A stretch of 64,000 nucleotides of DNA from Halomonas sp. GT (lineage in GTDB: Bacteria; Pseudomonadota; Gammaproteobacteria; Pseudomonadales; Halomonadaceae), in NCBI RefSeq assembly GCF_002082565.1, contig NZ_CP020562.1, forward strand, positions 1,240,001 through 1,304,000. The letters are read 5' to 3'. Shown here piece after piece: positions 18,053 to 27,542 of this stretch. The notes under the pieces were generated by a model, which was not told the DNA's origin, ran no database searches, and saw only the letters and a list, made by a program, of their open reading frames with translations. A program made the position numbers and the translations under genes. Each line of letters begins with the position of its first letter. The first letter of the stretch is position 1.

Positions 18053-18382
18053 ATGGCGGCCAAGCCGATCTACCGTGTGGTGGTTCACCAGCAAGGTGAA
18101 ATCTGGGATTTATACGTCAGAGAAATCTTTCAAAGCGAACTCTGGGGCTTTATTGAAGTCGAGGAGTTTGTCTTTGACGATGCGTCGCGGGTTGTTGTCG
18201 ATCCAGGGGCGGAAAAACTACAGCGTACCTTTGACGGTGTTAAGCGCAGTTACCTGCCGCTAAACGCCATTGTGCGTATAGATGAAGTTGAACGTGAAGG
18301 CCCTTTGAAAGCAGTTAAAAGCGATGCTCGCGTCGCAGAGTTTCCTCGTCCCTTTCCACTGCCGCCTCGTGGAGAAGGGTAA
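18053..18382 (+). CDS. DUF1820 family protein
   Basis: A 109-residue cytoplasmic protein with the DUF1820 pattern: I-Y-R-V-V-V-H near the start, then E-I-F-Q-S-E-L-W-G-F-I-E-V-E-E-F and V-V-V-D-P-G-A-E-K-L, ending in a proline-rich tail (P-F-P-L-P-P-R). The family is widespread in gammaproteobacteria, is often called a conserved hypothetical, and has no established role. A GAGGAATAG stretch lies about 9 bases upstream of the ATG. It faces away from the ATP-grasp gene, leaving a 213-base divergent promoter region. Confidence 0.82.
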   Translation: MAAKPIYRVVVHQQGEIWDLYVREIFQSELWGFIEVEEFVFDDASRVVVDPGAEKLQRTFDGVKRSYLPLNAIVRIDEVEREGPLKAVKSDARVAEFPRPFPLPPRGEG

Positions 18383-18468
18383 GCGCACAAGACAAGCGCA
18401 CCGCTTTGAGCAATACGCGCGACTGGCTTCGTCTGCCTCGCGCGTTTTTACAATCAGGACATGACGTC

Positions 18469-19104
18469 ATGCAAGTAAATAAACTTCGTAGTAGTTGTTA
18501 CGCCGCTGCCGCTGGCGTGTTGTTGAGTATCGGAGGTACCCCTGCATTTGCCCAATCTGATACCCAAGCTTGGGTAAGTGATGAGTTAAGCACGTATGTG
18601 CGGAGTGGCCCCACTGATGGTTATCGCATTGTGGGAACGCTAAATGCAGGTGAGCAAGTCGAAGTGCTTGAAATAAGCGGCGATTATACTCGCGTACGTA
18701 GCAATAGCGGCGATACGGTGTGGGTGCTCAGTAGCGAGCTACAGCAAGATCCAAGCGCCCGCGAACAGTTGCCCGTATTACAAGCCCAGGTAGAAGAGCT
18801 TACTCAAGAGTTGGATGGTATTAACAGTACGTGGGAGCAGCGCGTTTCTTCGATGACGGAAACGCTTGATATCCGTGAACAGCGGATCGCTGAGTTAGAA
18901 ACGCGCAACCATGAGCTCGATAATGAAGCTGAGCAGTCTCGCCAGCAGGTGCGTGCACTGCAAGCTCGTTTAGACACTCAGGAAGAAGATTTGCTGATGC
19001 GCTATTTCATGTACGGCGGTGGGGTTGCCGGGGCTGGGTTATTAGTTGGTCTGATTGTTCCTCATTTACCACGCCGTCGTAAAAAGAGAGACCGCTGGTT
19101 TTAA
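18469..19104 (+). CDS. ygiM: SH3-domain membrane protein (TIGR04211/YgiM-like)
   Basis: A 211-residue envelope protein. A signal peptide ends in F-A-Q near residue 29. A bacterial SH3 domain follows at about 33-95 (T-Y-V-R-S-G-P-T-D-G-Y-R-I-V-G-T-L, the YgiM hallmark), then a coiled coil at about 105-180 and one C-terminal transmembrane helix (M-Y-G-G-G-V-A-G-A-G-L-L-V-G-L), closed by a very basic tail. This order is that of YgiM (TIGR04211), of unknown function. An in-frame upstream start at 18406 would add 21 residues before the signal peptide; AGGA at 18456-18459 supports 18469. Confidence 0.85.
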   Translation: MQVNKLRSSCYAAAAGVLLSIGGTPAFAQSDTQAWVSDELSTYVRSGPTDGYRIVGTLNAGEQVEVLEISGDYTRVRSNSGDTVWVLSSELQQDPSAREQLPVLQAQVEELTQELDGINSTWEQRVSSMTETLDIREQRIAELETRNHELDNEAEQSRQQVRALQARLDTQEEDLLMRYFMYGGGVAGAGLLVGLIVPHLPRRRKKRDRWF

Positions 19105-19158
19105 AGCGACGTTAGAAAACAAGCGTTACGAGTAAATTTCGAGTACGAGGTGGTCGCA

Positions 19159-19791
19159 ATGGAAAACCCCTGGCGCCAACGTTGGCAGGAGGGTCGTATT
19201 GGCTTTCATTTGTCCGATACACACCCTGCGCTGGTTCAATACTGGCCTACGCTAAATGTGACGCCTGGGGCCAAAGTGCTTGTGCCGTTATGCGGTAAAA
19301 GCCTGGATATGCGTTGGTTAGCAGATGAAGGGCACCCAGTACTGGGTATTGAACTGGCGCCTGAAGCAATAGAGCAGTTCTTAGCTCAGCGCAGTGCTGG
19401 CGTATCGCGCTATACCCAGGCAGGTTTTAATGTCTCACGCCAAGGTAGCGTTGAATTGTGGTGCGGTGATTTTTTTCACCTGCACATCAAGCAGGCGGCA
19501 GAAGTCGGCGCGTTTTATGACCGAGCTTCATTAATTGCACTGCCTCCGGCTACTCGAGAGCGCTATGCCTTCCACCTTGCCCAGCTAGTGCCGCCTGGCG
19601 CCAGAGGGCTGCTAGTGGGATTAACTCACGATGAAGGCAGTGCAGGCCCGCCTTATAGCGTGCCCAATAGTGAGATTGAGCAATTGTTTGTGCCAAATTT
19701 TCGCGTTGAACTGGTTGAGGACAGAGAGGCGGATGAACGGGGGCGTAGTGAAAGCGTTTGGGCGTTGGAGCGTCGTGGGCCGCACGTATAA
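19159..19791 (+). CDS. tpm: Thiopurine S-methyltransferase
   Basis: SAM-dependent methyltransferase of about 210 residues. It opens with W-R-Q-R-W-Q-E-G-R-I-G-F-H, typical of bacterial Tpm. The SAM-binding loop is V-P-L-C-G-K-S-L-D-M-R-W-L (about 44-56), followed by G-I-E-L. Further family motifs are Y-D-R-A-S-L-I-A-L-P-P and the C-terminal F-R-V-E-L-V-E. Bacterial members methylate tellurite, selenium compounds or thiopurines in vitro; the natural substrate is uncertain. An in-frame GTG at 19150 is possible, but GAGG at 19147-19150 favours the ATG at 19159. Confidence 0.9.
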   Translation: MENPWRQRWQEGRIGFHLSDTHPALVQYWPTLNVTPGAKVLVPLCGKSLDMRWLADEGHPVLGIELAPEAIEQFLAQRSAGVSRYTQAGFNVSRQGSVELWCGDFFHLHIKQAAEVGAFYDRASLIALPPATRERYAFHLAQLVPPGARGLLVGLTHDEGSAGPPYSVPNSEIEQLFVPNFRVELVEDREADERGRSESVWALERRGPHV

Positions 19792-19793
19792 AT

Positions 19794-19812
19794 CTGCCCG
19801 CAAAGCGGGCAG
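19794..19812. terminator. Hairpin between convergent tpm and yajG-like genes
   Basis: Perfect 8-bp GC-rich stem (CTGCCCGC with GCGGGCAG) and a 3-base loop, 2 bases after the tpm stop. The following TTATT is a weak U-tract, so termination is plausible but not certain. Confidence 0.45.
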
Positions 19813-19845
19813 TTATTCTCACTATAAGTCGTCAGCATGAGCCGC

Positions 19846-20439
19846 TTAGCGGGCGAGCAAGCGACCAAGCTCAGGGTCACTAAACGCACGGTTCAAACCA
19901 TCGCTTAACAAGTCGTTTAACATACGTGTATTGGCATCTTCACCGGGCTTGATGGCATAGCCTTGGGTGCGGCGCGAGGTGTAAGTGCCGGTATACGTCG
20001 TGCCTTTATTCTGGGCGATTGCCCGAAAAACCCCTTCAATACGCGCTTCGTCGATGAGCGGCTGTCCGCTGTCACCTTTGGCATAATTAAGGCTTGCGAG
20101 CTCAAGAGTAACGCTTGGGCGGCCTTGTGCAGCATCACGGGTTGGGGTAAATCCCATGTCCCGCACAGCGCGTTCCGCTTCGGCTTGCAGCTGCGGAATG
20201 AGTTCATGACTACTCACGGTAATCTGCGCGGTAGACATACTGCCACCTGAGCGCGTTCCAATCACTTCACTTTCCCTGGCATCGGCAGTGATCACAGTGA
20301 CCTGCTGACCAGAACCTGTCTGCGGCACGCTAGCACTGCGCTCTGGACTTAGCTGTAGGTACTGAGGGCTAGCGCAGCCTACTAGCAAAACGCTGGTAAG
20401 CAGCGCACCAGAGAGGTATAAAAAATGGCGCCGACGCAT
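19846..20439 (-). CDS. YajG-family lipoprotein
   Basis: A 197-residue lipoprotein: a lipobox L-L-V-G-C with Cys22 follows a basic, hydrophobic leader. The mature protein has the pattern of the YajG (Lipoprotein_16) family: a short N-terminal Y-L-Q-L-S-P, a V-T-V-I-T-A-D-A-R strand, and the ending D-L-L-S-D-G-L-N-R-A-F. It is probably anchored in the outer membrane; the function is unknown. A GGAGAA site lies about 7 bases upstream. It follows cysA on the same strand, 173 bases apart, and probably has its own promoter. Confidence 0.75.
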   Translation of the reverse strand: MRRRHFLYLSGALLTSVLLVGCASPQYLQLSPERSASVPQTGSGQQVTVITADARESEVIGTRSGGSMSTAQITVSSHELIPQLQAEAERAVRDMGFTPTRDAAQGRPSVTLELASLNYAKGDSGQPLIDEARIEGVFRAIAQNKGTTYTGTYTSRRTQGYAIKPGEDANTRMLNDLLSDGLNRAFSDPELGRLLAR

Positions 20440-20612
20440 ACGATTCTCCGCTATAACCAGTGATATACAATAAAACGCTGATGGTTTCAGTGCGTTACCA
20501 TAAAAGCTTGTCTAAACAGTAAATGCCTAACGTGCATGGCATTAGCTATATCGGTTGTCTGTATAGCCGGTTGCCAGTATAGCGCCGCGCTAGTGTAAGG
20601 TGCTACTAACGC

Positions 20613-21707
20613 TTAGGCCGCACGAGTCTGCTGCTGAGGCTTTTCAGTTTCTTCTTTAAAACGGTGCCATTGACGTGGATGGACAAAGAGACGTTGTCCA
20701 CGGCGCATCTGAAGCTGCTCAAAATCAGCATGGCGCACCGTTGCAAGCCATGGCTTAGCCAGCCAGTCGGCCTCCAGTTCAACACGCACTTCAGCACCTA
20801 CCGGTGAAATAGCAGTAATCGTCACCGGTAAGTGGCTCTCTGCACTAGGCTGCTGAGCAAGGCGAACTTCGTGAGGACGAAGCAATAACTCTTCGTCACC
20901 GTCAGGCAAGTCAACATTGAGATGAGCGTCGCCGCAGGTGAGTACGCCTTGATGTACTTTGCCTTCTAAGTGGTTAACGTCGCCCAGGAATTCAAACACG
21001 AAACGGTTTTTGGGCGAACGATAGAGCGTTTCAGGCGTATCAATTTGCTCGATACGACCGTTACTCATCACCACGACACGGTCAGAAAGCTCCAATGCTT
21101 CTTCTTGGTCGTGGGTAACAAACACGCTGGTAAAGTTAAGCTCTTCATGAAGTCGGCGTAACCAGCGACGTAGATCCTGACGCACTTTGGCATCCAGCGC
21201 ACCAAACGGCTCATCCAATAACAACACGTCTGGCTCTACGGCCAGGGCGCGTGCAAGCGATACACGTTGCTGCTGGCCACCCGAGAGCTGGGCAGGCAAA
21301 CGGTTCGCTAAATGCTGCAGCTGAACCATTTCCAGCAGCCTAAATACGCGGGCACGAATCTCGCCATTAGAAGGGCGGCGCTTTTTGGGCATCACGGTTA
21401 GCCCAAAGGCTACATTGTCGTACACGCTCATATGGCGAAAGAGAGCGTAGTGTTGGAAAACAAACCCAATGCGGCGATCGCGAACGTGAACGTTAGTTAC
21501 ATCACGGTCGCCGAACAATATTTTACCGGGTTGAGGGGAGCGATCAGCACTCTCCAAGCCGGCAATAATACGTAGAAGTGTCGTTTTTCCAGAGCCAGAC
21601 GGACCAAGCAGTCCGACTAGTTCGCCTTCATGAATGTCCAGATTGATCGGCTCAAGCGCTTGGGTATTGGCAAAGTGCTTGGCGATGTTCTGTAGGCGAA
21701 TACTCAT
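20613..21707 (-). CDS. cysA: Sulfate/thiosulfate ABC transporter ATP-binding protein
   Basis: ATPase of the sulfate/thiosulfate importer, 364 residues. Walker A is G-P-S-G-S-G-K-T-T (35-43), the signature is L-S-G-G-Q-Q-Q-R, Walker B is [11 protein letters not shown], and the switch His is in V-F-V-T-H-D. A C-terminal TOBE-like regulatory domain follows (L-L-L-R-P-H-E-V-R). AGGAGG lies 7 bases before the ATG at 21707, which overlaps the cysW stop (ATGA); an upstream in-frame codon at 21737 is not needed. It is the last gene of cysPTWA. Confidence 0.95.
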   Translation of the reverse strand: MSIRLQNIAKHFANTQALEPINLDIHEGELVGLLGPSGSGKTTLLRIIAGLESADRSPQPGKILFGDRDVTNVHVRDRRIGFVFQHYALFRHMSVYDNVAFGLTVMPKKRRPSNGEIRARVFRLLEMVQLQHLANRLPAQLSGGQQQRVSLARALAVEPDVLLLDEPFGALDAKVRQDLRRWLRRLHEELNFTSVFVTHDQEEALELSDRVVVMSNGRIEQIDTPETLYRSPKNRFVFEFLGDVNHLEGKVHQGVLTCGDAHLNVDLPDGDEELLLRPHEVRLAQQPSAESHLPVTITAISPVGAEVRVELEADWLAKPWLATVRHADFEQLQMRRGQRLFVHPRQWHRFKEETEKPQQQTRAA

Positions 21708-22531
21708 AAAAATGCCTCCTGGCGCGCTGCGCGCCATTCCAGGCCTGCCTTGGCCGCAAGGGTTAACAGGGCAATAAGGGCCAGCAGCGCGGCGCTAGCA
21801 AACGCGCCCACCGCGTTGTAATCCTGATAAAGCTGCTCTAGGTGCAGTGGTAAGGTGTTTGTCTTACCACGAATAGCCCCGGCGACCACCGAAACGGCGC
21901 CAAATTCACCCACCGCACGCGCGTTGGTGAGGATGATCCCGTAAAGCAGTGCCCAGCGAATATTAGGTAGCGTGACACGCCGAAAAGTAGTCCAGCCACC
22001 TGCGCCGAGGGTCACGGCGGCTTCTTCTTCCCGGGAACCTTGAGCCTGCATGAGCGGAATGAGTTCGCGGGCCACAAACGGACAGGTCACGAAAATAGTC
22101 ACCATTAAAATACCGGGCCAAGCGAACATCAGTTGAATATCGTGGGTGTCTAGCCAGCTGCCAATCCAGCCGTTTCGCCCATAGAGCAGTAAATATATAA
22201 GGCCTGCTACTACTGGGGATACCGCAAACGGAATATCGATCAGTGTTTGTAAAATGCGCCGACCTGGAAAGCTGAAGCGGGTAACTAGCCACGCCAAAGC
22301 GACACCAAACACTAGACATACCGGTATGGTTAATAATGCAATGACGAGCGTTAGGCCAATCGCGTGCAAGGTGAATGTATTGCTAACGTTAGCCCAAAAG
22401 ACCATTACGCCCTGGGAGAACGCTTGGGCAAAGATTGCCACCAAGGGCAGCAGCAAAAACAGCGCTGACAGCAATAGTGCGGCGCCAATGAGTAAACGCC
22501 GCACAGCGGGTGCATCACCAATCCGGCGCAT
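21704..22531 (-). CDS. cysW: Sulfate/thiosulfate ABC transporter permease CysW
   Basis: Inner-membrane permease, 275 residues, about six transmembrane helices. The ATPase-docking EAA loop [12 protein letters not shown] ... T-L-P is near residues 168-190, and the segment [11 protein letters not shown] is typical of CysW. The ATG at 22531 has GGAGG 9 bases upstream and overlaps the cysT stop by one base. An in-frame start at 22576 would add 15 residues inside cysT and is less likely. It pairs with CysT to form the channel. Confidence 0.94.
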   Translation of the reverse strand: MRRIGDAPAVRRLLIGAALLLSALFLLLPLVAIFAQAFSQGVMVFWANVSNTFTLHAIGLTLVIALLTIPVCLVFGVALAWLVTRFSFPGRRILQTLIDIPFAVSPVVAGLIYLLLYGRNGWIGSWLDTHDIQLMFAWPGILMVTIFVTCPFVARELIPLMQAQGSREEEAAVTLGAGGWTTFRRVTLPNIRWALLYGIILTNARAVGEFGAVSVVAGAIRGKTNTLPLHLEQLYQDYNAVGAFASAALLALIALLTLAAKAGLEWRAARQEAFL

Positions 22532-23385
22532 TAGCCTGTTCCTCCATGCAAGCGGCGCACAAAGCGGCCTTGCCAAATATTAATCGCCAGCAGTAGTGCC
22601 AGTGACACAAAGAGCACGACGGAGGCAATTGCGGAGGCACCAGCGTAGTCATACTCCTGCAATTTGACGAAAATCATCAGCGCAGTGATTTCGGTTTCGT
22701 AGGGCATATTACCCGCGATAAAAATAATCGCCCCGAACTCACCTAACGAGCGAACAAAGGCTAGCCCGGTGCCAGTAACGAGGGCTGGCCACAGGTGCGG
22801 CATAATCACACGCCGAAACGCCACGCCATCGGTTGCGCCAAGAGACATCGCTGCTTCATCAACTTCTGCGGGTAAGTCCTCCAGCACCGGCTGGACGGTG
22901 CGTACCACAAACGGAATGCTGGTAAACGCCATGGCCAGTGCAATGCCTACCCAGGTGTAGGCTACTTGGAATCCTAGTGGCTCTAATAAGCTGCCCATCC
23001 AGCCGTTACCCGCATACAGCGTAGCGAGGGTAATACCTGCAACCGCTGTGGGGAGCGCAAAGGGAAGATCCATTAAGGCATCTAAAAGACGCTTGCCGGG
23101 AAACTCATAACGAACCAGCACCCAGGCAAGTAGTAAGCCAAATGCTGCATTCACCAGCGCCGCGACAGCCGCTGCTCCTATGGTGACCATGTAACTGGCC
23201 ACCACACGGCCTTCGGTAATAATGGCCCAGTATTCGGCAAGGCTAAGCCCTGCCAACTGGCCAAATAGCCCGGTGATCGGGAGAAGGAGAACCAGCGAAA
23301 TAAATAGGACGCTGATCCCCATAGATAGGCCAAAGCCCGGCAGCACGCGTGCGCTGCCGGACCGCCATAATGCTAGCTGGCTCAT
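22531..23385 (-). CDS. cysT: Sulfate/thiosulfate ABC transporter permease CysT (CysU)
   Basis: Inner-membrane permease, 284 residues, with about six membrane helices. Its EAA loop is D-E-A-A-M-S-L-G-A-T-D-G ... I-M-P, and S-L-G-E-F-G-A-I-I-F-I-A-G-N-M-P is the conserved CysT segment. It begins 9 bases after cysP and is coupled to cysW by a TAATG overlap. Only a weak ribosome-binding site (CGGAA) precedes it, so translation may depend on cysP. Confidence 0.94.
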   Translation of the reverse strand: MSQLALWRSGSARVLPGFGLSMGISVLFISLVLLLPITGLFGQLAGLSLAEYWAIITEGRVVASYMVTIGAAAVAALVNAAFGLLLAWVLVRYEFPGKRLLDALMDLPFALPTAVAGITLATLYAGNGWMGSLLEPLGFQVAYTWVGIALAMAFTSIPFVVRTVQPVLEDLPAEVDEAAMSLGATDGVAFRRVIMPHLWPALVTGTGLAFVRSLGEFGAIIFIAGNMPYETEITALMIFVKLQEYDYAGASAIASVVLFVSLALLLAINIWQGRFVRRLHGGTG

Positions 23386-23394
23386 GGGGTTCCG

Positions 23395-24432
23395 TTAACG
23401 ACGTTGCAGTTGATCAAGTAGGGCGCCGCCTTCAAAGTGGTTTTCCATTGCTTCTTCCCAGCTGCCAAACACATCTTCAACTTCAAACAGTTCCGTATCG
23501 GGGAATTGATCGGCAAATTCGGCTACAACCGTTTCATCGTGAACGCGATAGTTAAAGCCTGCCAGCAAGCGCTGGGTGTCTTCACGGTAGAGATACTCAA
23601 GGTAGCTCTGGGCAAGGTCGCTGTTGCCGTTGCGCTCAGCATTTTCACCCACTACCGCAACGGGGAATTCTGCCAGAATGCTGACTGGCGGCACGATGAC
23701 TTCGTAGTCGTCGCTGCCGTATTCGCTACGGATGTTGTTTACTTCTGATTCAAAGCTGATCAATACGTCGCCAATGCCGCGTTCGATAAAGCTAGTGGTG
23801 GCGCCACGGCCGCCGGTATCGAACACTGCAACATTGCGCAAGAAAGTACGCATGAAGTCCTGGATTTGCTCTTCATCACCCTCAAATTCGTTCTCGGCAA
23901 ATCCCCAGGCGGCTAGGTAGGTGTAGCGGCCGTTACCGGACGTCTTAGGATTAGGGAAGACCATCTGCACGTCTTCTTTCACCAGGTCATCCCAGCTCTC
24001 AATACCTTTCGGGTTGCCTTTGCGAACCAAAAATGCAGTGGTGGAGTAATAGGGAGAAGCATTATTGTCGAACGCGTCCTGCCAGTCTTCTGCTACGAGG
24101 CCTGCATCCGCAAGTACTTGAACATCGGTTACCTGATTAAAGGTAACTACATCTGCACGCATTCCTTGCATAATCGCGCGCGCTTGAGCTGAAGAGCCGC
24201 CGTGGGACTGGCTAATGGCAATCTCCTCACCGTGCTCTTCTTGCCACCATGCTTGGAATTCCGGATTGATAGCTGAAAACAGTTCACGGGCAATATCGTA
24301 AGAGGAGTTCAGTAACTCGCGCTCTTGCGCCATCGCCGTGTTTGAAACAGCGGTGGCAGCCACCGTAGCGCCAATAGCGGTAGCTATCAGGCTGCGGCGC
24401 AGGCCGGTACGAAAAAAAGTAGATCGCGTCAT
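23395..24432 (-). CDS. cysP: Thiosulfate/sulfate-binding periplasmic protein CysP
   Basis: Periplasmic binding protein, 345 residues, with a signal peptide ending A-M-A near residue 34. It carries the anion-binding motifs of the family: Q-S-H-G-G-S-S, P-N-P-K-T-S-G-N-G-R-Y-T-Y-L-A-A-W, F-D-T-G-G-R-G-A-T-T-S-F and I-S-F-E-S-E-V-N-N-I-R. The last two resemble CysP more than Sbp; both take sulfate, and CysP prefers thiosulfate. AAGGAG lies 8 bases upstream. It heads cysPTWA. An AT-rich stretch at about 24490-24545 is the likely CysB-responsive promoter. Confidence 0.94.
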   Translation of the reverse strand: MTRSTFFRTGLRRSLIATAIGATVAATAVSNTAMAQERELLNSSYDIARELFSAINPEFQAWWQEEHGEEIAISQSHGGSSAQARAIMQGMRADVVTFNQVTDVQVLADAGLVAEDWQDAFDNNASPYYSTTAFLVRKGNPKGIESWDDLVKEDVQMVFPNPKTSGNGRYTYLAAWGFAENEFEGDEEQIQDFMRTFLRNVAVFDTGGRGATTSFIERGIGDVLISFESEVNNIRSEYGSDDYEVIVPPVSILAEFPVAVVGENAERNGNSDLAQSYLEYLYREDTQRLLAGFNYRVHDETVVAEFADQFPDTELFEVEDVFGSWEEAMENHFEGGALLDQLQRR

Positions 24433-24489
24433 TACAGGCTCCTTGCATATGGGGGCGATTTAATCGCAATGAGGATAAGGTTAAACCTG

Positions 24490-24545
24490 TGATTGTGGAA
24501 TTACAATTATGTTTTATATTCTATTTGGAAATATGTATTTAGAGA
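24490..24545 (-). promoter_or_regulatory. AT-rich upstream region of cysP, probable CysB-controlled promoter
   Basis: About 55 bases that are nearly all A and T, 60-110 bases upstream of the cysP ATG, including a TATAAA and runs such as TTTCCAAATAG on the minus strand. CysB-activated promoters have AT-rich activation sites just upstream of -35. The CysB consensus is degenerate, so this is inference from place and composition. Confidence 0.3.
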
Positions 24546-24652
24546 TATGCATTCATCGTGGGACGAGCTTTAACGGCAGGGAGATGGGGCTTCTTGGGTG
24601 GCTCTGGTAAGATATGTGGCTTCCTTTTCCCCTGTTAACCTAGGAATGCACT

Positions 24653-25354
24653 ATGAGCGCTGAGCAGGACTTCCTGATTGCCCCTTCGATTCTTTCCGCT
24701 AATTTCGCGCGTCTTGGTGAAGAGGTCGACAATGTGTTGGCCGCTGGTGCCGATATTGTTCATTTCGATGTCATGGATAATCATTATGTGCCGAACCTGA
24801 CGATAGGGCCGATGGTATGCAAAGCTCTGCGCCAGCATGGCGTGACGGCACCCATAGACGTCCATCTAATGGTTAAACCCGTGGATCGTATGATCGGCGA
24901 TTTTAGTGAGGCTGGGGCGAGTTACATTACGTTTCACCCGGAAGCTTCTGAGCATGTTGATCGCTCGCTACAACTGATTCGCGATAGTGGTTGTAAGGCA
25001 GGGTTGGTATTTAATCCGGCAACACCGCTTTCGTATCTCGATTATGTCATGGACAAAATTGATATGGTGCTGTTGATGAGTGTTAACCCGGGCTTTGGCG
25101 GCCAGTCATTTATTCCCGGCACGCTGGACAAATTGCGTGAGGCTAGGGTACGTATCAATGCATCAGGCCGTCCGATCCGCTTAGAAATCGACGGCGGCGT
25201 TAAAGTAGATAATATTGCTGATATCGCCGCTGCGGGTGCTGACACCTTTGTCGCAGGTTCAGCTATTTTCAACGCTCACCGGTCAAGCGACCCGCACGGT
25301 TACGATAGTGTTATTAAGCAACTGCGCGCCGAATTGGCAAAGGGTAACGGCTAA
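24653..25354 (+). CDS. rpe: Ribulose-phosphate 3-epimerase
   Basis: Interconverts ribulose-5-phosphate and xylulose-5-phosphate in the pentose phosphate pathway. It has 233 residues and a TIM barrel. Visible motifs are [22 protein letters not shown] (metal-binding His and catalytic Asp), [14 protein letters not shown] and E-I-D-G-G-V (second catalytic Asp). A TAGGAA site precedes the ATG. The stop lies 9 bases from the convergent ndh stop, and a small 5-bp hairpin covers both ends. Confidence 0.95.
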   Translation: MSAEQDFLIAPSILSANFARLGEEVDNVLAAGADIVHFDVMDNHYVPNLTIGPMVCKALRQHGVTAPIDVHLMVKPVDRMIGDFSEAGASYITFHPEASEHVDRSLQLIRDSGCKAGLVFNPATPLSYLDYVMDKIDMVLLMSVNPGFGGQSFIPGTLDKLREARVRINASGRPIRLEIDGGVKVDNIADIAAAGADTFVAGSAIFNAHRSSDPHGYDSVIKQLRAELAKGNG

Positions 25355-25363
25355 GCGAAAAGC

Positions 25364-26662
25364 TTAATGCAATTTCATGCGGGGCTTTAGGTAGCGGTTT
25401 AGCTTATCAACCAGCCATGCGAGTCCCGTTTTGGGCGCGCCATGAATAGACAGCTGATGCATTCGATAAAGCGAAGCATAGGCTTGGCGCGCTAACCAGC
25501 CCTCCAAAAATAGCCCACGAGACGCGGAGCTACGCATCAAGTTTCCTACGGCATCGTAGCGGGCGAGCGATACCAGTGAACCGTGATCACGATAAGTAAA
25601 GCTTTGTAGCGGTTTACCATCCAGACAGTGCACGAGATTTTTGGCAAGCACTTTGGCTTGTTGATGAGCAGCCTGAGCCCGTGGTGGCACGGAGTTGCCT
25701 TCGCCCTGAGGGCAGTCAGCGCAATCGCCCATGGCAAAAATATAAGGGTCATCCACGCTTTGAAGCGTTTGGTGAACGCTGATTTGATTTTTCTTATTAG
25801 TGGTTAGATCTAATTCAGCCAAAAATGGCGGCGCTTTAATGCCCGCTGCCCAAACATTTAGGTCGGTTTCGATAATATCGCCATCGCCTGTCACTAAGCG
25901 ATACTCCTCAGCCTCCTGAATAGCGGTGCCGACATGTACGTTTACGCCCATGTTTTCAAGCTCTTGTTGCACGGTTTCGCTGATGCGTTCGGATAGGCCA
26001 GGCAGCAGGCGGGGCGCCGCTTCGATGAGGTGCACGCTAATTGTTTGGTGGTCAACAGCGGTTACGCCGTAGGCGTTAAGCAAGCGCGAAGCATCTAGAA
26101 GTTCTGCGGAAAGCTCGACGCCCGTTGCGCCGCCGCCCACTATGCCAATGGTCAGCTCTTTATGCTGGCGCAGTTCTGGATCGGTATAGCGCAAAAAAGT
26201 ATTGATCATATCGCGCTGAAACGCTTTGGCCTGCTGGGGTGAATCAATAAAGTGGCAGTGTTCAGCAACGCCAGTGGTGCCAAAATCATTGGAAACACTG
26301 CCAAGCGCTAGCACTAAATAATCGTACGTTAGTTTTCGAGAGGGAAGGACTTCAACACCGTCTTCATCTTTGATTGGTGCTAGGTGAATGACTTTTTGTT
26401 CTCGATCAAGACCATTTAGAGAGCCGCGCTGGTACCGGTAATGGTGCGCGGACGAGTGGCCACGGTAATCTACTTCATCCATGCTGGAGTTCAATACTCC
26501 GGTCGCGAGTTCGTGTAAAAGCGGTTTCCATACGTGGGTGGCATTGCGGTCTAGCAGGACAATTTCGGCGCGTTTTTTTTTGCCTAGCGTGCGCCCTAAG
26601 CGCGTTGCTAGGGCAAGCCCGCCAGCGCCACCGCCGACAATCACAATTCGGGGGATGGTCAT
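25364..26662 (-). CDS. ndh: Type II NADH dehydrogenase (NDH-2)
   Basis: Single-subunit, non-proton-pumping NADH:quinone oxidoreductase bound to the inner face of the membrane. It has 432 residues and two dinucleotide folds: FAD (I-V-I-V-G-G-G-A-G-G, residues 5-14) and NADH (I-G-I-V-G-G-G-A-T-G-V-E, near 175). A-M-G-D-C-A-D-C is the FAD-contact motif, followed by the quinone-pocket A-A-H-Q-Q-A. The hydrophobic C-terminal helices anchor it. An open frame extends 68 codons upstream, but GAGGAG is 7 bases before the ATG at 26662 and the FAD fold starts there. Confidence 0.93.
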   Translation of the reverse strand: MTIPRIVIVGGGAGGLALATRLGRTLGKKKRAEIVLLDRNATHVWKPLLHELATGVLNSSMDEVDYRGHSSAHHYRYQRGSLNGLDREQKVIHLAPIKDEDGVEVLPSRKLTYDYLVLALGSVSNDFGTTGVAEHCHFIDSPQQAKAFQRDMINTFLRYTDPELRQHKELTIGIVGGGATGVELSAELLDASRLLNAYGVTAVDHQTISVHLIEAAPRLLPGLSERISETVQQELENMGVNVHVGTAIQEAEEYRLVTGDGDIIETDLNVWAAGIKAPPFLAELDLTTNKKNQISVHQTLQSVDDPYIFAMGDCADCPQGEGNSVPPRAQAAHQQAKVLAKNLVHCLDGKPLQSFTYRDHGSLVSLARYDAVGNLMRSSASRGLFLEGWLARQAYASLYRMHQLSIHGAPKTGLAWLVDKLNRYLKPRMKLH

Positions 26663-26813
26663 TACTTTCTCCTCGGCTAATATGGTCACAGCATAGAGCT
26701 TTCGAGCGTGGTTGGCGACGTGCTGAGTGGGTAGGATAAAAGAATCAGCGGCGATTACGTTTACTAGTGTCCATGTTTGAAAAATATTTTTGCTTAGAGT
26801 AGGAGAAAGCAGC

Positions 26814-27482
26814 GTGCATGCCATTTTGCAGGGAAAGCGGTTAATTGCGTTTGATTTAGATGGCACTTTGATTGATTCGGTCCCGGATCTAGCGATAGCG
26901 GTTCAGAGCGCACTCAGTGATGTTGGGCTGCCTGTGCCAAGCGAAGAGTATGTGCGTGACTGGGTAGGTAATGGTGCGCAGGTACTCATTGAACGAGCGC
27001 TAACCTGGGCGCTAGCAGATATGCCAGGGAGGGTATTAAAAACCACCGCCTATGAGGCTTTTATGCGCCATTACGGTGCTGCTCCCAATGCGCTAACCCA
27101 ACTCTATCCAGGTGTGCGAACAGCATTGCATGACTTGCACAAGGCAGGCTATCCACTGGTGCTGATTACCAACAAGCCTGAGCGCTTTATTGCGCCAATT
27201 CTGAACCACTTTGGCCTGCTAGCGCTCTTCACACATTGCATTGGCGGCGACACGCTTGCCGAGAAAAAGCCCAGCCCACTGCCGCTACTTCATGCGGCTC
27301 AACAGTTGGATATTCCACCTTCAGCAAGTGTCATGGTAGGCGATTCACGCCACGACATCGCCGCTGGCAAAGCCGCTGGTTTTACTACCGTGGCGTTACC
27401 TTACGGCTATAACCACGGCGAGCCAATTGAGCATAGCGAGCCTGATTTGATCATTAGCTCATTGCTGGCGCTGACGGAGTAA
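26814..27482 (+). CDS. gph: Phosphoglycolate phosphatase (HAD family)
   Basis: Removes 2-phosphoglycolate, for example from DNA-repair products. It has 222 residues. HAD motif I is F-D-L-D-G-T-L-I-D-S, motif II L-I-T-N-K, and motif III/IV the segment K-P-S-P-L-P-L-L and V-G-D-S-R-H-D. The start is GTG, with AGGAG at 26801-26805; upstream TTG codons lack a site. It is transcribed away from ndh and is near rpe, as in many gammaproteobacteria where rpe-gph-trp genes cluster. Confidence 0.92.
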   Translation: MHAILQGKRLIAFDLDGTLIDSVPDLAIAVQSALSDVGLPVPSEEYVRDWVGNGAQVLIERALTWALADMPGRVLKTTAYEAFMRHYGAAPNALTQLYPGVRTALHDLHKAGYPLVLITNKPERFIAPILNHFGLLALFTHCIGGDTLAEKKPSPLPLLHAAQQLDIPPSASVMVGDSRHDIAAGKAAGFTTVALPYGYNHGEPIEHSEPDLIISSLLALTE

Positions 27483-27498
27483 AATAGTCGATGTTTTT

Positions 27499-27540
27499 GT
27501 GCTAGGTGCTAGGTGCTAGGTGCTAGGTGCTAGGTGCTAG
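27499..27540. repeat. Six perfect tandem copies of a 7-bp unit
   Basis: GTGCTAG is repeated six times without variation, filling most of the 60 bases between the convergent stops of gph and the metal-binding-protein gene. Each unit contains the palindrome CTAG. The array lies outside both coding regions, so copy-number change would not alter either protein. Confidence 0.95.
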
Positions 27541-27542
27541 GG

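Noticed and set aside
26663..26866. A 68-codon N-terminal extension of ndh.
   Set aside because: The FAD fold and the ribosome-binding site both mark the internal ATG at 26662; the extension overlaps the gph promoter region.
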